NCBI GenBank assembly: GCA_027625915.1
Contig: JANTQA010000026.1
Location: 5,146,001 to 5,210,000 of the forward strand
DNA: 64,000 nucleotides
Reading direction: 5' to 3'
Source: Anaeramoeba flamelloides
Taxonomy: Eukaryota > Metamonada > Anaeramoebidae
A program made the position numbers and the translations under genes. Shown here one piece after another: positions 9,951 through 21,601 of this stretch. Under the pieces are notes generated by a model. That model did no database searches and had not been told where the DNA came from. It saw only the letters and a program-made list of their open reading frames with translations. Position 1 is the first letter of the stretch; each line of letters opens with the position of its first letter.

Positions 9951-12250
9951 CTTTATTTTGACAACATTGGTAAAGAATAATTTTTTTATTATTATTGAAG
10001 AAGTGTAAATTACACTCTTGTTGTACTTAGGCTTAAATCACCTTAATAAATTTAAGCCCAAAATTTTAGATTTTACTCTAATTAATCAATGAAAATAATT
10101 TCAAACTAACACAGTTTAAAATGAATTCATTACATTTATTTTTTTTTATTATTTATGAAAAATTAATCTATTTTTTTTCATAGAAAGGGCATGCCCATAA
10201 AAAATGATCAATATTTTCTATTATTTCTTTCTGTCATGTTTTAAAAATAGAGGATAAAATTTATTTGAGTTTTTATCTATCACATAATACTATCTATTTA
10301 GGTAATTAGTAAATGTACTGAATTTTCTGATTATTGAGCTTGATGGAAAATTAAATATTTTTGGGTTATAAATAAATAGTTTTGATATTTTATTATTGTG
10401 AAATATTTTTGAGGGGTTTCATCAAGTGCCATGGAGGTTTCTGGATTATTTCGTAAGATTTTCTGTTTTATTTGTGAAGTGTTCTAGGTTTTTTTTTTAC
10501 TTTTTGAAATAAACCGAAAATTATAATAAATTTTCAGTTTATTTCAAAAAGTAAAAAAAACCTAAAGAAAATCTATTTATTTGACAAATAAACAGAAAAC
10601 CGAAAGAAAACATAACAGCTGTTTTTTTATTCAACAAATAAACCAAAAATTTCGTATATTTTCTTTTTATTTCTTGAATGAAAAAAAAAAAAACATTACT
10701 TTTTCAACATTCAAAAGAATATAGAAAAATCAAAGATTTTCCACAATTCTTTTAAATTCTGGAAAAGCTAACTGCGGTTTTTTTAATTTAAGAAATAAAC
10801 CGAAAATTTCAAAAATTTTCTTTTTATTCTTTTAACTTTTGGAAAACCTAACTTAAATCCAAGCTCCTGGAATTCAATAACCCATTATATGTGTATTTCG
10901 AAAATTTTTTTTCCAATTCAATTAATATTTTGAATTCCAATAATTTTATAGTTAGTTCGCTGATTGAATTTTATTAATTTTTTCAAATACGGAAGAGATA
11001 AATTTTTTAATTTTTTTTTTATTTTAAATTATTTTTTATGAAAAGAAATTACCATATTTTCAAGTTTCAATTATGTTTTGTAAATGAGATTAAGTACATT
11101 TCTGTTTATTTTTCATATTTCAGTGATGTGTGAATTTATCCAAGAATTAAAGTAAATTGAAAGTTTTTATTTCATAATTATAAATTTCGAATCCGTATGC
11201 TAATTGACTTAATATAAAAGATTTAAATAATCTTATATTTAAGCTGTTGTTAATTAACTATTTATTATTATTATTATTATTATTATTTGACCAATTTCTA
11301 AATAATTATTCCTTCTAGAAATATTTATAATAATGAAAATAAACAGGTTTTTCAAATCAAAGTAATTGGAAAAAAAATTTTCTCAATCTCTATTAAATTT
11401 ATGTAAAAAATGAGAGAGTTTAGTTCCTTAAAATAATTGTTATTGAATAATTGTTTTGAGCTATTAAACGTCTCTTTTTATTTTGAAATACAGATTTATT
11501 GGTGTTATTGGTTTGTATTTGAATGGTTATTAATATTTCCAATAAAATGAAAACTCAAAATAATTCTGAATTCTGATGAAATTATTTTTCAATTTCTCTT
11601 TTTTTGGATTGAATATTTTTGGTCGTTGTTTTTTGATATCGATATTTCAACCCCTTTAGTCTAATTTTTAGAATAGTATTCTTTGTTTTGGCTTATTTTG
11701 ATAAAAATATTTGAAAAAAGAATTTTCAAAACAAATTTATAAAAAAAAATTGTAAAATATTAACAAATTGAATGGTGAGAACTAAACATGTGAAAAATAA
11801 TTGTTTTAAAATTCCAAAAAAAATCTTTTTTAATTGTTTCGAGTAAATATTACCCATTAAAAACCAATCTTGAACGTGATATGTATTTGATCTCGAAAAA
11901 TAAAAAATCAAAAATAAGAAAATTTTAAAGAAAAAAATACCAAAGAATGGCACCCAATCTCTAATTTATATGGTGCTAATTATCATTATAAAAACGTCTT
12001 TATTAACTGTAAAGTTTTGTTCTTTGGTTATTATTAGATCCTAAAGCCTTTTTTTTTTTGTTTTTCATTTTTTTAATTTCTTAAATGAGTTTTTTTTTAA
12101 AATCTGTTTCAAAATTCTTATTCTTTCAAATATAGGGGGTTACAAAAGAAATATAATAATTAGATTACAACCTATGAAATTGATTTTGTACTTGTAAAAA
12201 ATAATTTGTGTTAAAATGAATAAATTTTTGGTTTAAAATTCTGGAATTTG
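9951..12250. other. noncoding AT-rich DNA with small hairpins
   Basis: I see no gene here. A strong hairpin lies at about 10487-10564: aggttttttttttac and its complement flank a loop around ccgaaaatt. Further diverged copies of the same aaataaaccgaaaatt motif follow to about 10860, related to the foldback region near 28.9-29.3 kb. An att trinucleotide run is at 11263-11288. The minus-strand frame 11726-11953 shows no motif and is probably chance. Confidence 0.45.
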
Positions 12251-12254
12251 AAAA

Positions 12255-14185
12255 AAAAAAATTAACTTGCATTGGGTGCAATGTCTTGTTTTTCGTTCTT
12301 AATTGATCGATATTTGGCTTCATATGAGTTTTAATAATTGTTCAAAATGGTAATTTTTGGCAAATTTATTATTTATTACTTTCTGATCCGAATTGAAGAA
12401 ATCTAGATGGATAAGTTGATATGTAATAAAAAAAAATAATTTTTTGTTTTCCAATTAACAATTTTAATCGGGTTTAGTTTTATTCAGAGCTTTGGATTTT
12501 TTTTTTTCAATTTTGGTTTAAAAAAATATGATAATTGAATTTTAGTCTTAAATTTTTAATATACTTATAATAATATATAATCAAATAATGAAAAAAAAAT
12601 GAAAATTTTTTTATTATAATGATTAATATAGCAAATTTTTTTGATTTAATCAATTTTAACATAATTAGAAAAACAATAAAAATAATAATTTTCAATAAAA
12701 TTATCAATTTTTTTTTATTAAAATATTATCAAGAATATATGTTTGGTATATTCCAAGGGGACCCATTATCACCAATTTTATTTACTGTAATTTCATATTT
12801 TCTTTTATTAAAAAATATAGCATTAACATCACATTGCCAATTTTTTGCAAATAATTTAACCTGTTTATAAAAGGAAATAAAATTGGCATAAATCAAAAAT
12901 AAATTTCAATATATGAAATTATTATTCAATTTGGGTTAAAAACCAATAAAGATAAATAATTTATATCAAAATATTTTTAAAAAAATTAAATATTTATGTA
13001 TTTATTAAGATAAAATTTCACATATATTTTATAATTTAAAAAAATCTAAACAAAAATATAACAACGAGATAGAATTATTCAAACAAAATTCTCGAAATAA
13101 GAGTTTAAAAATTTAATTATGTAAATCTTTTCTATTAAGTTAATTAAAATATTGATTTAAAAATTTTTTAATTATGAAATAAAAAAAGAAATTAATTAAA
13201 TTCATGTATTATTGGAAAATACAAAATAAACAGAAACACGCCTATACTTATTTATAAAATATAATTTAAAATTGAATATATAATAATTTCATTAAATAAA
13301 AAAAAATCAAAAAAAAAAATAAAAAATTTATCTCTCCCCTATTTGAAAAAATTAATAAAATTTAAAAAACGAATAAATAATAAAATCAATAGGAATCTAA
13401 AAGATATAAATGAATTGAAAGAAGAAATTGACAAATATACATATAATGAATTATTGAATTTCAAGAGCCCGAAAGTGCAGAAATATTTTACAATAATTAA
13501 AAATCAAAATTTTTTATTTAAAACTCACAAATAAAAAAGTTATCCCTCAAGTTCAACAATCCTAAAATTCGGGTCATTTATAAATTGCTTAAATAGATAT
13601 TACTATGTAATCTATAAAAATTCAAATAAATTTTGTTCTTTATTTTTAAAATATGAACAAAAGGAAATTATTGAAAATATTAAACATTTTTTATAGGTAT
13701 ACCCTTCTTATTAAAAAGATAGATTAATATTCCATAAAAAATTAAAAGAAATAAAGGTAATGGATCACTTTTAAAACAAGAAATTTTGAAATTATTTTCA
13801 TTTATTAATAATCGTGAAATCTCTGATTTTAGGCTTAAATTTCTGAATGGGGAATTAAGTTCAAGGGCAACGACAGTGTAATCTATTCTTCTTCAATAAT
13901 AAAAAAAAATAAAAAAATAACTTTTTTTTTAAAAAAAATTGAATAAAATATAAATGAAAATTTTGAGTGAAAACACATAAACCGTATTTTTTTTATAACT
14001 TAACTTCCAGTCTAATCATCTTGAACTTTTTTATTCATATTATGAAAAATAATAAAATTGTCAAAAATATCCTTTTCAAACCACTATTAAAATTAATACC
14101 AAGTTCAAGATCGATCAATTAAGAACACAAATAACAAGTCCCCACACCCATTTCAAGACAATCTCTTTTCTAGATCAATAGAGTA
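12255..14185. repeat. inverted-repeat pair (family R5) enclosing a LINE relic
   Basis: The left arm at about 12255-12410 contains gttcttaattgatcgatat. The right arm at about 14040-14185, read in reverse complement, contains gttcttaattgatcgatct followed by a similar tttaatagtggtt. A second inverted pair with the same motifs lies at about 58490-58965. I infer a foldback or TIR element family whose copy here was enlarged by insertion of a LINE. Confidence 0.5.
12600..13540 (+). pseudogene. LINE reverse-transcriptase relic
   Basis: At 12739-12866 the frame reads FGIFQGDPLSPILF and later FFANNLTCL. QGDPLSPxLF is the conserved block of non-LTR retrotransposon reverse transcriptases, and FANN sits where the catalytic FADD/YxDD motif should be, so the key acidic residues are lost. 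Shortly after, in another frame, comes FGLKTNKDK, the usual block after the catalytic motif. Lys/Asn-rich coding-like remnants continue at 13343-13534. No endonuclease is recognisable and both ends are unclear. This is an old, heavily mutated copy. Confidence 0.65.
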
Positions 14186-15690
14186 TAAACCTTAAGCATT
14201 TAGAAAAAATAAAAAAATTAATTGATTTTTTTTTTATTGGTAGAATAGTTTTTAAATTTTTGAAAACTCCATTTTATATATGAATTAAAAATTTCTTTTT
14301 TTTAGAGTTTCATTTTTGAAATTAATAATCCTTTGAAACTTTTTTTCTGTCATTTATATTTTTTATTAAAGAGATCCTACAATTTTTTTACTTTTTTTTA
14401 AAAGTATTTTTTGTCTTGGATCTAGTTAATGTTTTTTTTTATTATTTGTATTATTTCAATAAAGAGAATCCTTGAAATTTCATTTTCTTTTTTTAAATTT
14501 TTTCAATCAAAAAAAGTTCAATTTCACATTATCATTTTGAGTTTCAAAACACTCTTGATTAGGTGGAAAATTTCGGTAAGTGATTAGATCTTTTTAATAA
14601 TAAAAACAAAGAACTTTTTTTGTTGAAAGAGAATATTAATTAACAAAAATGAGTGGAAAATTTTCTTTGTAATTCTGTAAAAATAGATTAGGTTAATTCC
14701 AAAGTATGAAAAAAAAACTTACCTAAGCATAAATCAAGACTTTGTATTCAATGGAAAAAAACTTTTTAATGTTCACAAAACTTTAATAAATTTAGATTTT
14801 CTTTTTAAAAAAATAACTTTAAAAGGATTTTTATTTCTTTCTCCAAAGAATAAAAGGTTAAAATTGAATGGGTAATAATCTCCAAATATAAACTGTGTTA
14901 GAATCGGTGATGGTTTGTCGGTAATTTATTTATTCAATTTGACAGCGTAAGAATCTCTTGATGTCATATTATTTTGGAAAGAGGGATATTATTGAAAAAT
15001 TTAATAATTTTTCCATAAATCATTTGTGAAGAAATCTTATATTTTTTTAGTATTTTGTGATGGCTTTTAGAGATTATACATAGTCTAGATTGATTTAAAC
15101 ACCCACAAGAGGAAATATCAAATCTCTTATTTGGACATATTTTTAATTTTTTCATTTATAAAGAGATAAGGTATTCAAAAAATCATTACTATATTTTGTT
15201 CTAAGTGATAATGATGAATAAAGAGGTAAACAAAAAATTACAAACCTAACCCTAAAATGGTTTATCAACAAAAAGAGAAAGTTTTTTAAATCGTTCTTAC
15301 CCAAAATTAGGTATTTTGGAGAATTGTAGATCGTCATTTAAAGAATATTTGTATTTGGTTGTAAACGAAAATGATCAATACTTAATTATTCTCTCATTTT
15401 AAAAAACTAAAATATGTAGAATAGATCTGTAAATCTCAGAAAAACATTGAACAAATCCATACTCTCCACCAATTATCAGTGAGTCATGAGAATATTTTAA
15501 GGAAAATAGTTGAATAAAAACTTTTTAATAATTTTTTTCTTTAATCAAGCTAATTTGAGATTAAAATTCAATAAAAATAAGACTTGAGATGTATTTTCCC
15601 CATACCCTACTAATTAACCATCCCTAATTATATAATTGAAGAAATAATTTGCTGTTTTGAAAAAATTTATTTTTTTTTTATTGATCCACA
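14186..15690. other. noncoding interval upstream of the PAS gene
   Basis: AT-rich DNA. Two adjacent minus-strand frames (14964-15155, MKKLKICPNKRFDISSCG, and 15152-15337) are less biased than their surroundings, but they have no recognisable motif and the second has no convincing start. They may be decayed coding sequence. Confidence 0.3.
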
Positions 15691-17471
15691 ATGGGAAACT
15701 CATTTTTACAGAACTGTAAGAAAAAAATAGTCCAACCAAACCGTTTTCAAGGCTACACCAAAAAAATACATCATTCAAATGATCCAATTTGCTTGTTAAA
15801 TAGTCACGGATTATTCAAAGACATGAACAAACAATTCCTTTCGTTTCTAAAAATAACAAATGAAACAATAATTCTTGGGAAATCGATTTATACACTGTTT
15901 CCACATGTACAAGAAATTTCAAACCAACCCAGTCCAAAAGTTCTTCAACAAATATTACAGCACATCAAAAAGTAAATTTATTTTTTTCCTTTATGAATTT
16001 TTTTTTAGATCTTTGAATTTGAAAAACATCAAGATGAATGTAAAACCCAAAAAAACAATTTAGTGTCTCTTTACAAAATTTACCTTTACATTTTTAATTC
16101 ATTTACAAGCAAGACAAAAGTAAAAAATTAAAAAAAGTTTGTTTATTTTTTTTTTTTTTTTTACAATTGAAAGAAAGAGACATTAACAAAAGAGCTAGCC
16201 TCATGTTCGACAGAATTACTAAACTTTATTCAGCGATTTTAATCCTCACGACTAATTTGATAGGATAATCGCTCAAGGCTAACTTTTCTTTATATAATTG
16301 GAAAGACAAAATAGTTTTTTTTTCAATTTTATAATTTTTGGATTTGTGAGGTTTGTTCCAACTAAAAACATAATTCCTTTTTTCTTTGTTTTAAATTATT
16401 TTTCTTCCCAAAATTACCTAATTAAAAAATAGCTCTGAACACCTGAACAAAGTATTTTATTGGACATTTTTGAATACCGAAGGACAAACAACAAATGTAC
16501 GGATTTGGGTAAACATTATCCAATCGTCTTCAAATTACTATTTCCAATTGGTTCTTCAGTCTTGTAAAGGAAAATTGTATGGAATGAGAGAAACAGGAAC
16601 TGGGGAGAAGGGCAAGGATCAGGAACAAAAGGAGAAAGAAAATCAAAAGGTTTGTGAAAAAAAAATTGGTCCAACCATTCACCAAGCCTTAAAAATTAAA
16701 AATATAAAAAACAAGCAAGAGCTTAACAAAAACAATCAACGGACCAAACAAAGAGTTTCAATTTCCGAAATATTTCCGACAAGATATACCATTTTCAAAA
16801 AATCACCACTTTTTTTTTCAAAACTAGAACCAAAAGAAATCATAGTGAGATCGCAATTTACCAATAAGCGATTTTTGTTGTTCCCAATTTGTTTTACAAA
16901 TTTAAATAATAAAAAAACAATTGTTGTGAAGAATAAACAGGATTTTGGTGGCGAGGGGCAAAAAAAAGATAAGAACGACATGGGACAATTGCCAGTCTTG
17001 AAAGAACAAAAAGAAAATAAAAGCAAAGACAAATACAAAAACAAATCAGAACAAGAATTTGATTCTCCAACAAAAAACACATACCACATCAAAACAAATT
17101 TTTCAAAAAAAATCCAGCCATTTGAAGAAAAGGAAGAAAAACACCGGATCTTATCTGAGCACATTTATGAAATAAAGTCTTTGATTCATAGCCTTGAAAA
17201 TTTTGATATTGAATTTGATATTTTAAATTCCTTGGATGATATTTCAAATCTTTTTGATCAAAAATACTCAAAAATAGCTTGGAAAATCCAACTCCTTTTA
17301 ATCCAACACCAATTGAACCCAAAAGAGCCAGAGAATTATCTTGGCAGAAATACCGATAAAGAGAAGCAAAGCCAAACAATGAAAGAAATTGAGAGAAAAG
17401 AAAAACAAGAAAAACACTTTGGAAAGAAATACTCTTTTGAAGAAGAATCAAACCAAATATTACTTCTATAA
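15691..17471 (+). CDS. PAS-domain protein, two exons
   Basis: Exon 1 is 15691-15971 and exon 2 is 16433-17471. The 461-bp intron has GTAAAT and TAG ends, and the split codon AA+C restores one 439-residue frame (HIKNSEHLNKVFYWTF). Residues about 25-135 resemble a PAS sensor fold: PICLLNSHGLFKDMNKQFL, then LGKSIYTLFP, then strands around FLNTEGQTTNVRIWVNII and YFQLVLQS. The N-terminus MGNSF has Gly2 available for myristoylation, which would place it at membranes (inference). The rest is Lys/Glu/Asn-rich linker with a helical C-terminus (IYEIKSLIHSLENF). No kinase or other output domain is visible, so its role may be as a sensor or adaptor. The second exon also has a frame opened by TTG, but splicing explains it better. 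Confidence 0.7.
16064..16284 (+). other. nested inverted repeats within the PAS gene intron
   Basis: Three complementary pairs lie in the intron: tgtctcttt (16064) with aaagagaca (to 16182), agctagcct (16193) with aggctaact (to 16284), and agcgattttaatcct (16232) with aggataatcgct (to 16273). The last two are nested and could fold as one stem. This could be an intronic small RNA or a small foldback insertion. No H/ACA or C/D boxes are convincing. Confidence 0.35.
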
Positions 17472-18049
17472 GGTTGTTTTGTTTTTTTTTTGTTTTTATA
17501 ATTATAACCTTAATTATTATTTTATAATTATGATGCTCTTATTTTTTTTACTCAATAATAAACTGTATTTTATCTTTTTTAATTGGAATTGCTGATTTTA
17601 ATTAAATTTCATTTCAACTCTTTGTAATACTTTTCTATTGCAAATACTTTTGTAATTTTTGAGGAATAAATTTATGGTAGTCAAAAATACCCTTTCTCAG
17701 AGTACAAACCTATTTAACATTAAGCCCATGCTTTTTTTTTTTTTTTTTATTTTTTTTGTACAAAATAATTTCCAATTCACATTCCAAAATGTGTCTAATG
17801 TCATTGATTTTTGATGGTTAACTCTTTACTATTTTGTAAACCTTTCTAATTATAAATTTGCCTTTGTTAGATAGTTTATTGTAATTTTTCCAATTTTTAT
17901 TGGATTTGTTGTTTTTTTTTATAGAGAATAATTTAATTGAAAATTATCATAATTTTTTGAGAAAAATTTTTCAGTTGATACTTTATTTTTTCAAATTTTT
18001 TCTTTTTTCAAGGACCTATCTGTAAAAATTGAGGGTTACTATTTTATTT
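17472..18049. other. 3' flank of the PAS gene, no feature
   Basis: T-rich DNA with a poly-T tract at about 17731-17748. No gene is visible. Confidence 0.4.
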
Positions 18050-18416
18050 TTTTGATACTAAATTTGACATTATTTGAAAAAATATAAAAACCTTGTATGT
18101 AGTGTCTTGATGGAATGGAGTTCTAGTCAAAAACCTTGGTGTTTTTAATAATATAAAAATCCATCGAATAATAGAATAAAAATAATCAAGTATTAACCAG
18201 TAATTTGAAAATTGATAATAATTTTCAGAAACCAAAAAAACCAATTTGTAATTAAAAGTTTTGGTATTTCATTAAATTGATTGTTTTTATTCTATTATTA
18301 GATGGATTTTTATGTTATTAAAAACACCAAGGTTTTTGACTAGAACTCTATTCCGTCAAGACACTACATACAAGGTTTTTATATTTTTTCGAATAATGTC
18401 AAATTTAGTATCAAAA
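18050..18416. mobile_element. foldback/MITE element, 367 bp
   Basis: The left arm begins ttttgatactaaatttgac at 18050 and the right arm ends with its complement at 18416. The arms are about 135-140 bp each around a loop of about 85 bp, with few mismatches. They share gatggatttttat, aaaaacaccaaggtttttga and cttgtatgtagtgtcttga. The middle (tttctgaaaattattatcaa on the minus strand) resembles the middle of the element at 40206-40615, so the two may be distant family members. Apparent frames across it are simply the palindrome. Confidence 0.7.
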
Positions 18417-18859
18417 CTAAGAATAAAAGGCATCAAATTTTGAAAATATGTACAGTAGTCCAAAAACACACGCTTGTCAATTTATTTGTTGTTTTAAAAA
18501 AATTTATATGGTAAAAATTTTGAATTTTTGTTGTTTTTTTTTTTATTTTTAATTGTTATTTTTTTATTTATAATATTACAATAAGAATTTTATTTTGTGT
18601 TTTTATAGAAAAAAACTTTACTTTTGAACAGATATAGTTATTAACCTTGATTTTTTAGTCTAAAACTTTATTAAAAAAGCCTAAAAAACTATTAAAATAT
18701 AACAATAAAATAATTTTTGAGTACAATTTCCTTTTTATCATAGTGAAGAATCCTTTTTTTTTTTTTTGAAAAATTTTCGTTTTGATAAGATAAAAATACC
18801 CAAGAAAATGATAAAATAAAATACAGTAAAAAACAATTATAGAAGTACCTTAAAACACA

Positions 18860-18861
<2 letters not shown>

Positions 18862-18905
<44 letters not shown>
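18862..18905. repeat. (TA)n microsatellite
   Basis: About 20 uninterrupted ta/at dinucleotides. A comparable run occurs at 53101-53134 with a GTAT tail. Confidence 0.9.
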
Positions 18906-18911
<6 letters not shown>

Positions 18912-19128
18912 ACACACAAACACAATACAAAAAACAGTATTTATTTCAACAAAAATTAAAAAAAAAACATTGAATTTTTTTTAAAAATAATCCAACATAG
19001 AAACAGATTATTCCAAATAATGTAGAATTTTCAGTTATAGATACTATATTTACCTGTCCTTAATAACACCTTTCTTAATCAATTACTATACCAGATTTTG
19101 AGTATAAAGAAATACACTCTTTAATTTA

Positions 19129-19274
19129 CAACCAGTTTCATTTTAAGGTACAAAATTTGGAATTGTTTTTTTACAAATTATTTTACGAAATTCCAAAATT
19201 CTGTATCTTAATTTGGAATTGTTATTGTACCTTAAATTTCGTTGAAGTTTGTACCTTAAAAGTGGAATTGAATG
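19129..19274. mobile_element. MITE family R3, internally deleted copy
   Basis: It matches the 196-bp R3 elements at 45419, 46388 and 30470 but is about 50 bp shorter. The left arm jumps directly from its terminal repeat (ccagtttcattttaagg) to the inner tacaaaatttggaatt block, as if deleted between the repeated 'aagg-acaaa' motifs. The right arm is nearly complete (ttaaatttcgttgaagtttg). TA flanks both sides. Confidence 0.65.
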
Positions 19275-19599
19275 TATATCACTGGTTTTCCAAAATCTAT
19301 CTCGGTTATTTGAATCAGAATAATAATAAAAATAAATTAATAAATCACAAATCGATCAATTAAAATTTCAAAATTTCATTTTCCTCGAAAGTCATTGCAA
19401 AGAAAAATTGCTATCTTTTTATAAAAAACACTAATTTATTACGAAAAAGTGTTTGGAATATAATTTTTTGATGTTAAAATGTTCCATTTTTTTATTTCTT
19501 TTTCAATTATTAATAATTTTTCGAATTGACCTTATAAAAAAAAAACAAGAAAAAGTAGAATAAAACTTATAAGAGAATAGTTGATAAACATATAAAATA

Positions 19600-19996
19600 A
19601 ATATAACGAATCAATCTTTTTGCTAAATAATTGAAAAAAAAAATTACAAGTCTCACTCTTGAGAAAAAAAATTTGTTAAATCTTGATTTTTGATTGAAGA
19701 TAAAAGAATTGTCCAATAGAAAACAATAGCATTTTTTAAAATCATTTCAACCACTGCTATAATTTATAATTACATAATGTTAACTTATTTAACTTTTCAA
19801 TCTTGTAAAAAAAAAAAAAAATTAAAAAATCACTTTTCAATAAAATCGAAAAAATACAAAAAAACAAAAATGTAAAAAATATTAAAAAATGATTTTTATT
19901 TTAAAAATATCTAAAATTATTTTTTTCTTCGAATATCTATTCAAACCCTTTAAACACAAGTAATTTCTCATTAAAATTGGGCCCCTTTACTACGAA
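19600..19996 (-). repeat. repeat family R1, partial inverted copy
   Basis: On the minus strand this begins at the R1 terminus (aaaggggcccaattttaatg) and follows R1 through gtgtttaaagggtttgaatag and the later segment with a 'ctattgttttctattgga'-like block. It stops part way through the element. It lies head-to-head with the full copy that starts at 20461. Confidence 0.5.
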
Positions 19997-20460
19997 AATT
20001 GTTTAATAACTGGTATTTATCAAAGCAAAATCCCATTTAAATGTAAATATATATTACCAGTTAAGTATGTAAATTACTTTTCTATAAACAATTATATTTA
20101 ATGCTGGAATCAAATATTCTAACGAAAATTTCTCAAAGTACAATAAAGAAGAGATATGCATTTTGTAGAAATATTATTTAATATTGATTTGTAAAAGATC
20201 TATTTTTTTTTTTTTTTTGACTAATTATTAGTGAAATTTTATAGAAAGCCAAAAATAAAAATTTTCATTTATTAATTGGAAAAAAAGGTAAATATATATA
20301 TATATATATATAAGGTATTTCCAAAAAAGTGGTACATTTTTTTTTTATAATTTCATATAAAATTCTCTTTTTTAGTGTGTCAAATTCGTAAATTAATAAT
20401 ACTAAATTAAAAAATATTAATATGGATCAAATTATCCAATACCCATTGTAAACTATTTTT

Positions 20461-21152
20461 CAGACAAAGGGGCTAAGTTAAACTGGGTATAATACATGTG
20501 TTTAAAGGGTTTAAATAGATATTAGAAGAAAAATTTTATTTTGGAAATTACAAAATTGAAATCATTTTTTCACATTTTTGCACATTTTTGATTTTTTTTT
20601 TTGATTTTTTTTTTAAAACATCATTCAGTTGCAAAAAGTTTTTTTATTGCAAGATCAATAGTCACTTGGTAAAAATGTGTTATTATATAAGGTTATTGAA
20701 ACCATGTAAAGATTGTTGAGAAATCATATTGATTTCTATTGGAATTCAATTCGATCTTTGATCTTGATTTTTGTTTAATAAATGTGAAAAATTTTCACTT
20801 CATTTTCATTTCCTTTTTCAAATAGTGACCACAAATACCAACACACTTCGTTTGGTGGCTTGATTTCTAAAAGAAAAGTATGGAAAATGAAGTGAAAAAT
20901 GTTTCATATTTATTATTCAAATACCAGTAGAAGTTTAAAACGAAGATCGTTGTTTTTCTCAATGGGACCTAAGAATTTGAGGTTTTCAATTTTTAAGAAA
21001 ATCTATTGATTAATTAGTTTTCTTTCAGACATGTATCAACAATTCTTTGGGGTATATTATTATAATTATTTCTAATTTGTTCTTCAAAGTTCAATTATAA
21101 ATAATAATTGATATTTGAAAAAAATGTTTTTTTTTGGATTCCCCTTTGACTG
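20461..21152 (+). repeat. repeat family R1, full copy 1
   Basis: Begins cagacaaaggggc and ends cccctttgactg, which are inverted repeats, so this is a 692-bp TIR element. Landmarks are gtgtttaaagggttt, gatcaatagtcactt and atttctaatttgttcttcaa. Between about 20765 and 20930 it contains an inner inverted repeat (gtgaaaaattttcacttcat ... atgaagtgaaaaatgtttca) that is missing from copy 2 at 27888. No protein is encoded. Confidence 0.65.
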
Positions 21153-21601
21153 AAACAGAGTTTATTTATTACAAAATATATTCACCAAAAGATTTCCAAA
21201 AAATTTAGAAAAAAATTACACTTTTTTTATATAAAACATTAGTTTGATAATATTCAAAAAAAAAATTAACAATATAGCAAGATCACAAAAATAACTTTTT
21301 AAACAATAAAATACAGTTACAAGTTTTCCATTTTTTGTATAATTTTAACAAGACTAAACCTCTTGGGAAAACTGTTTATGTTTCAAAAAGAAAAAAAAAT
21401 AATTAATTTTCACCCCATAAAAAATATCATTTAAAATTGAGATCAGAAGCTTTCATAATTTTTTATTTATGCAATGTCAATACCAACAACCAAATTGGAT
21501 TATTATTAAGAACCAATAAACACTGAACGACGATTTTGGATATTTTAAGAGTTATATCTGGATAGAGTATAAGATAAAAGTTTTCCAATAAAACTACCCC
21601 C

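Noticed and set aside
12507-12707. Minus-strand hydrophobic frame
   Set aside because: It lies opposite the LINE relic and is plain AT-rich translation.
16736-17451. Minus-strand frames up to 142 codons
   Set aside because: Antisense of the PAS gene's second exon; no domain.
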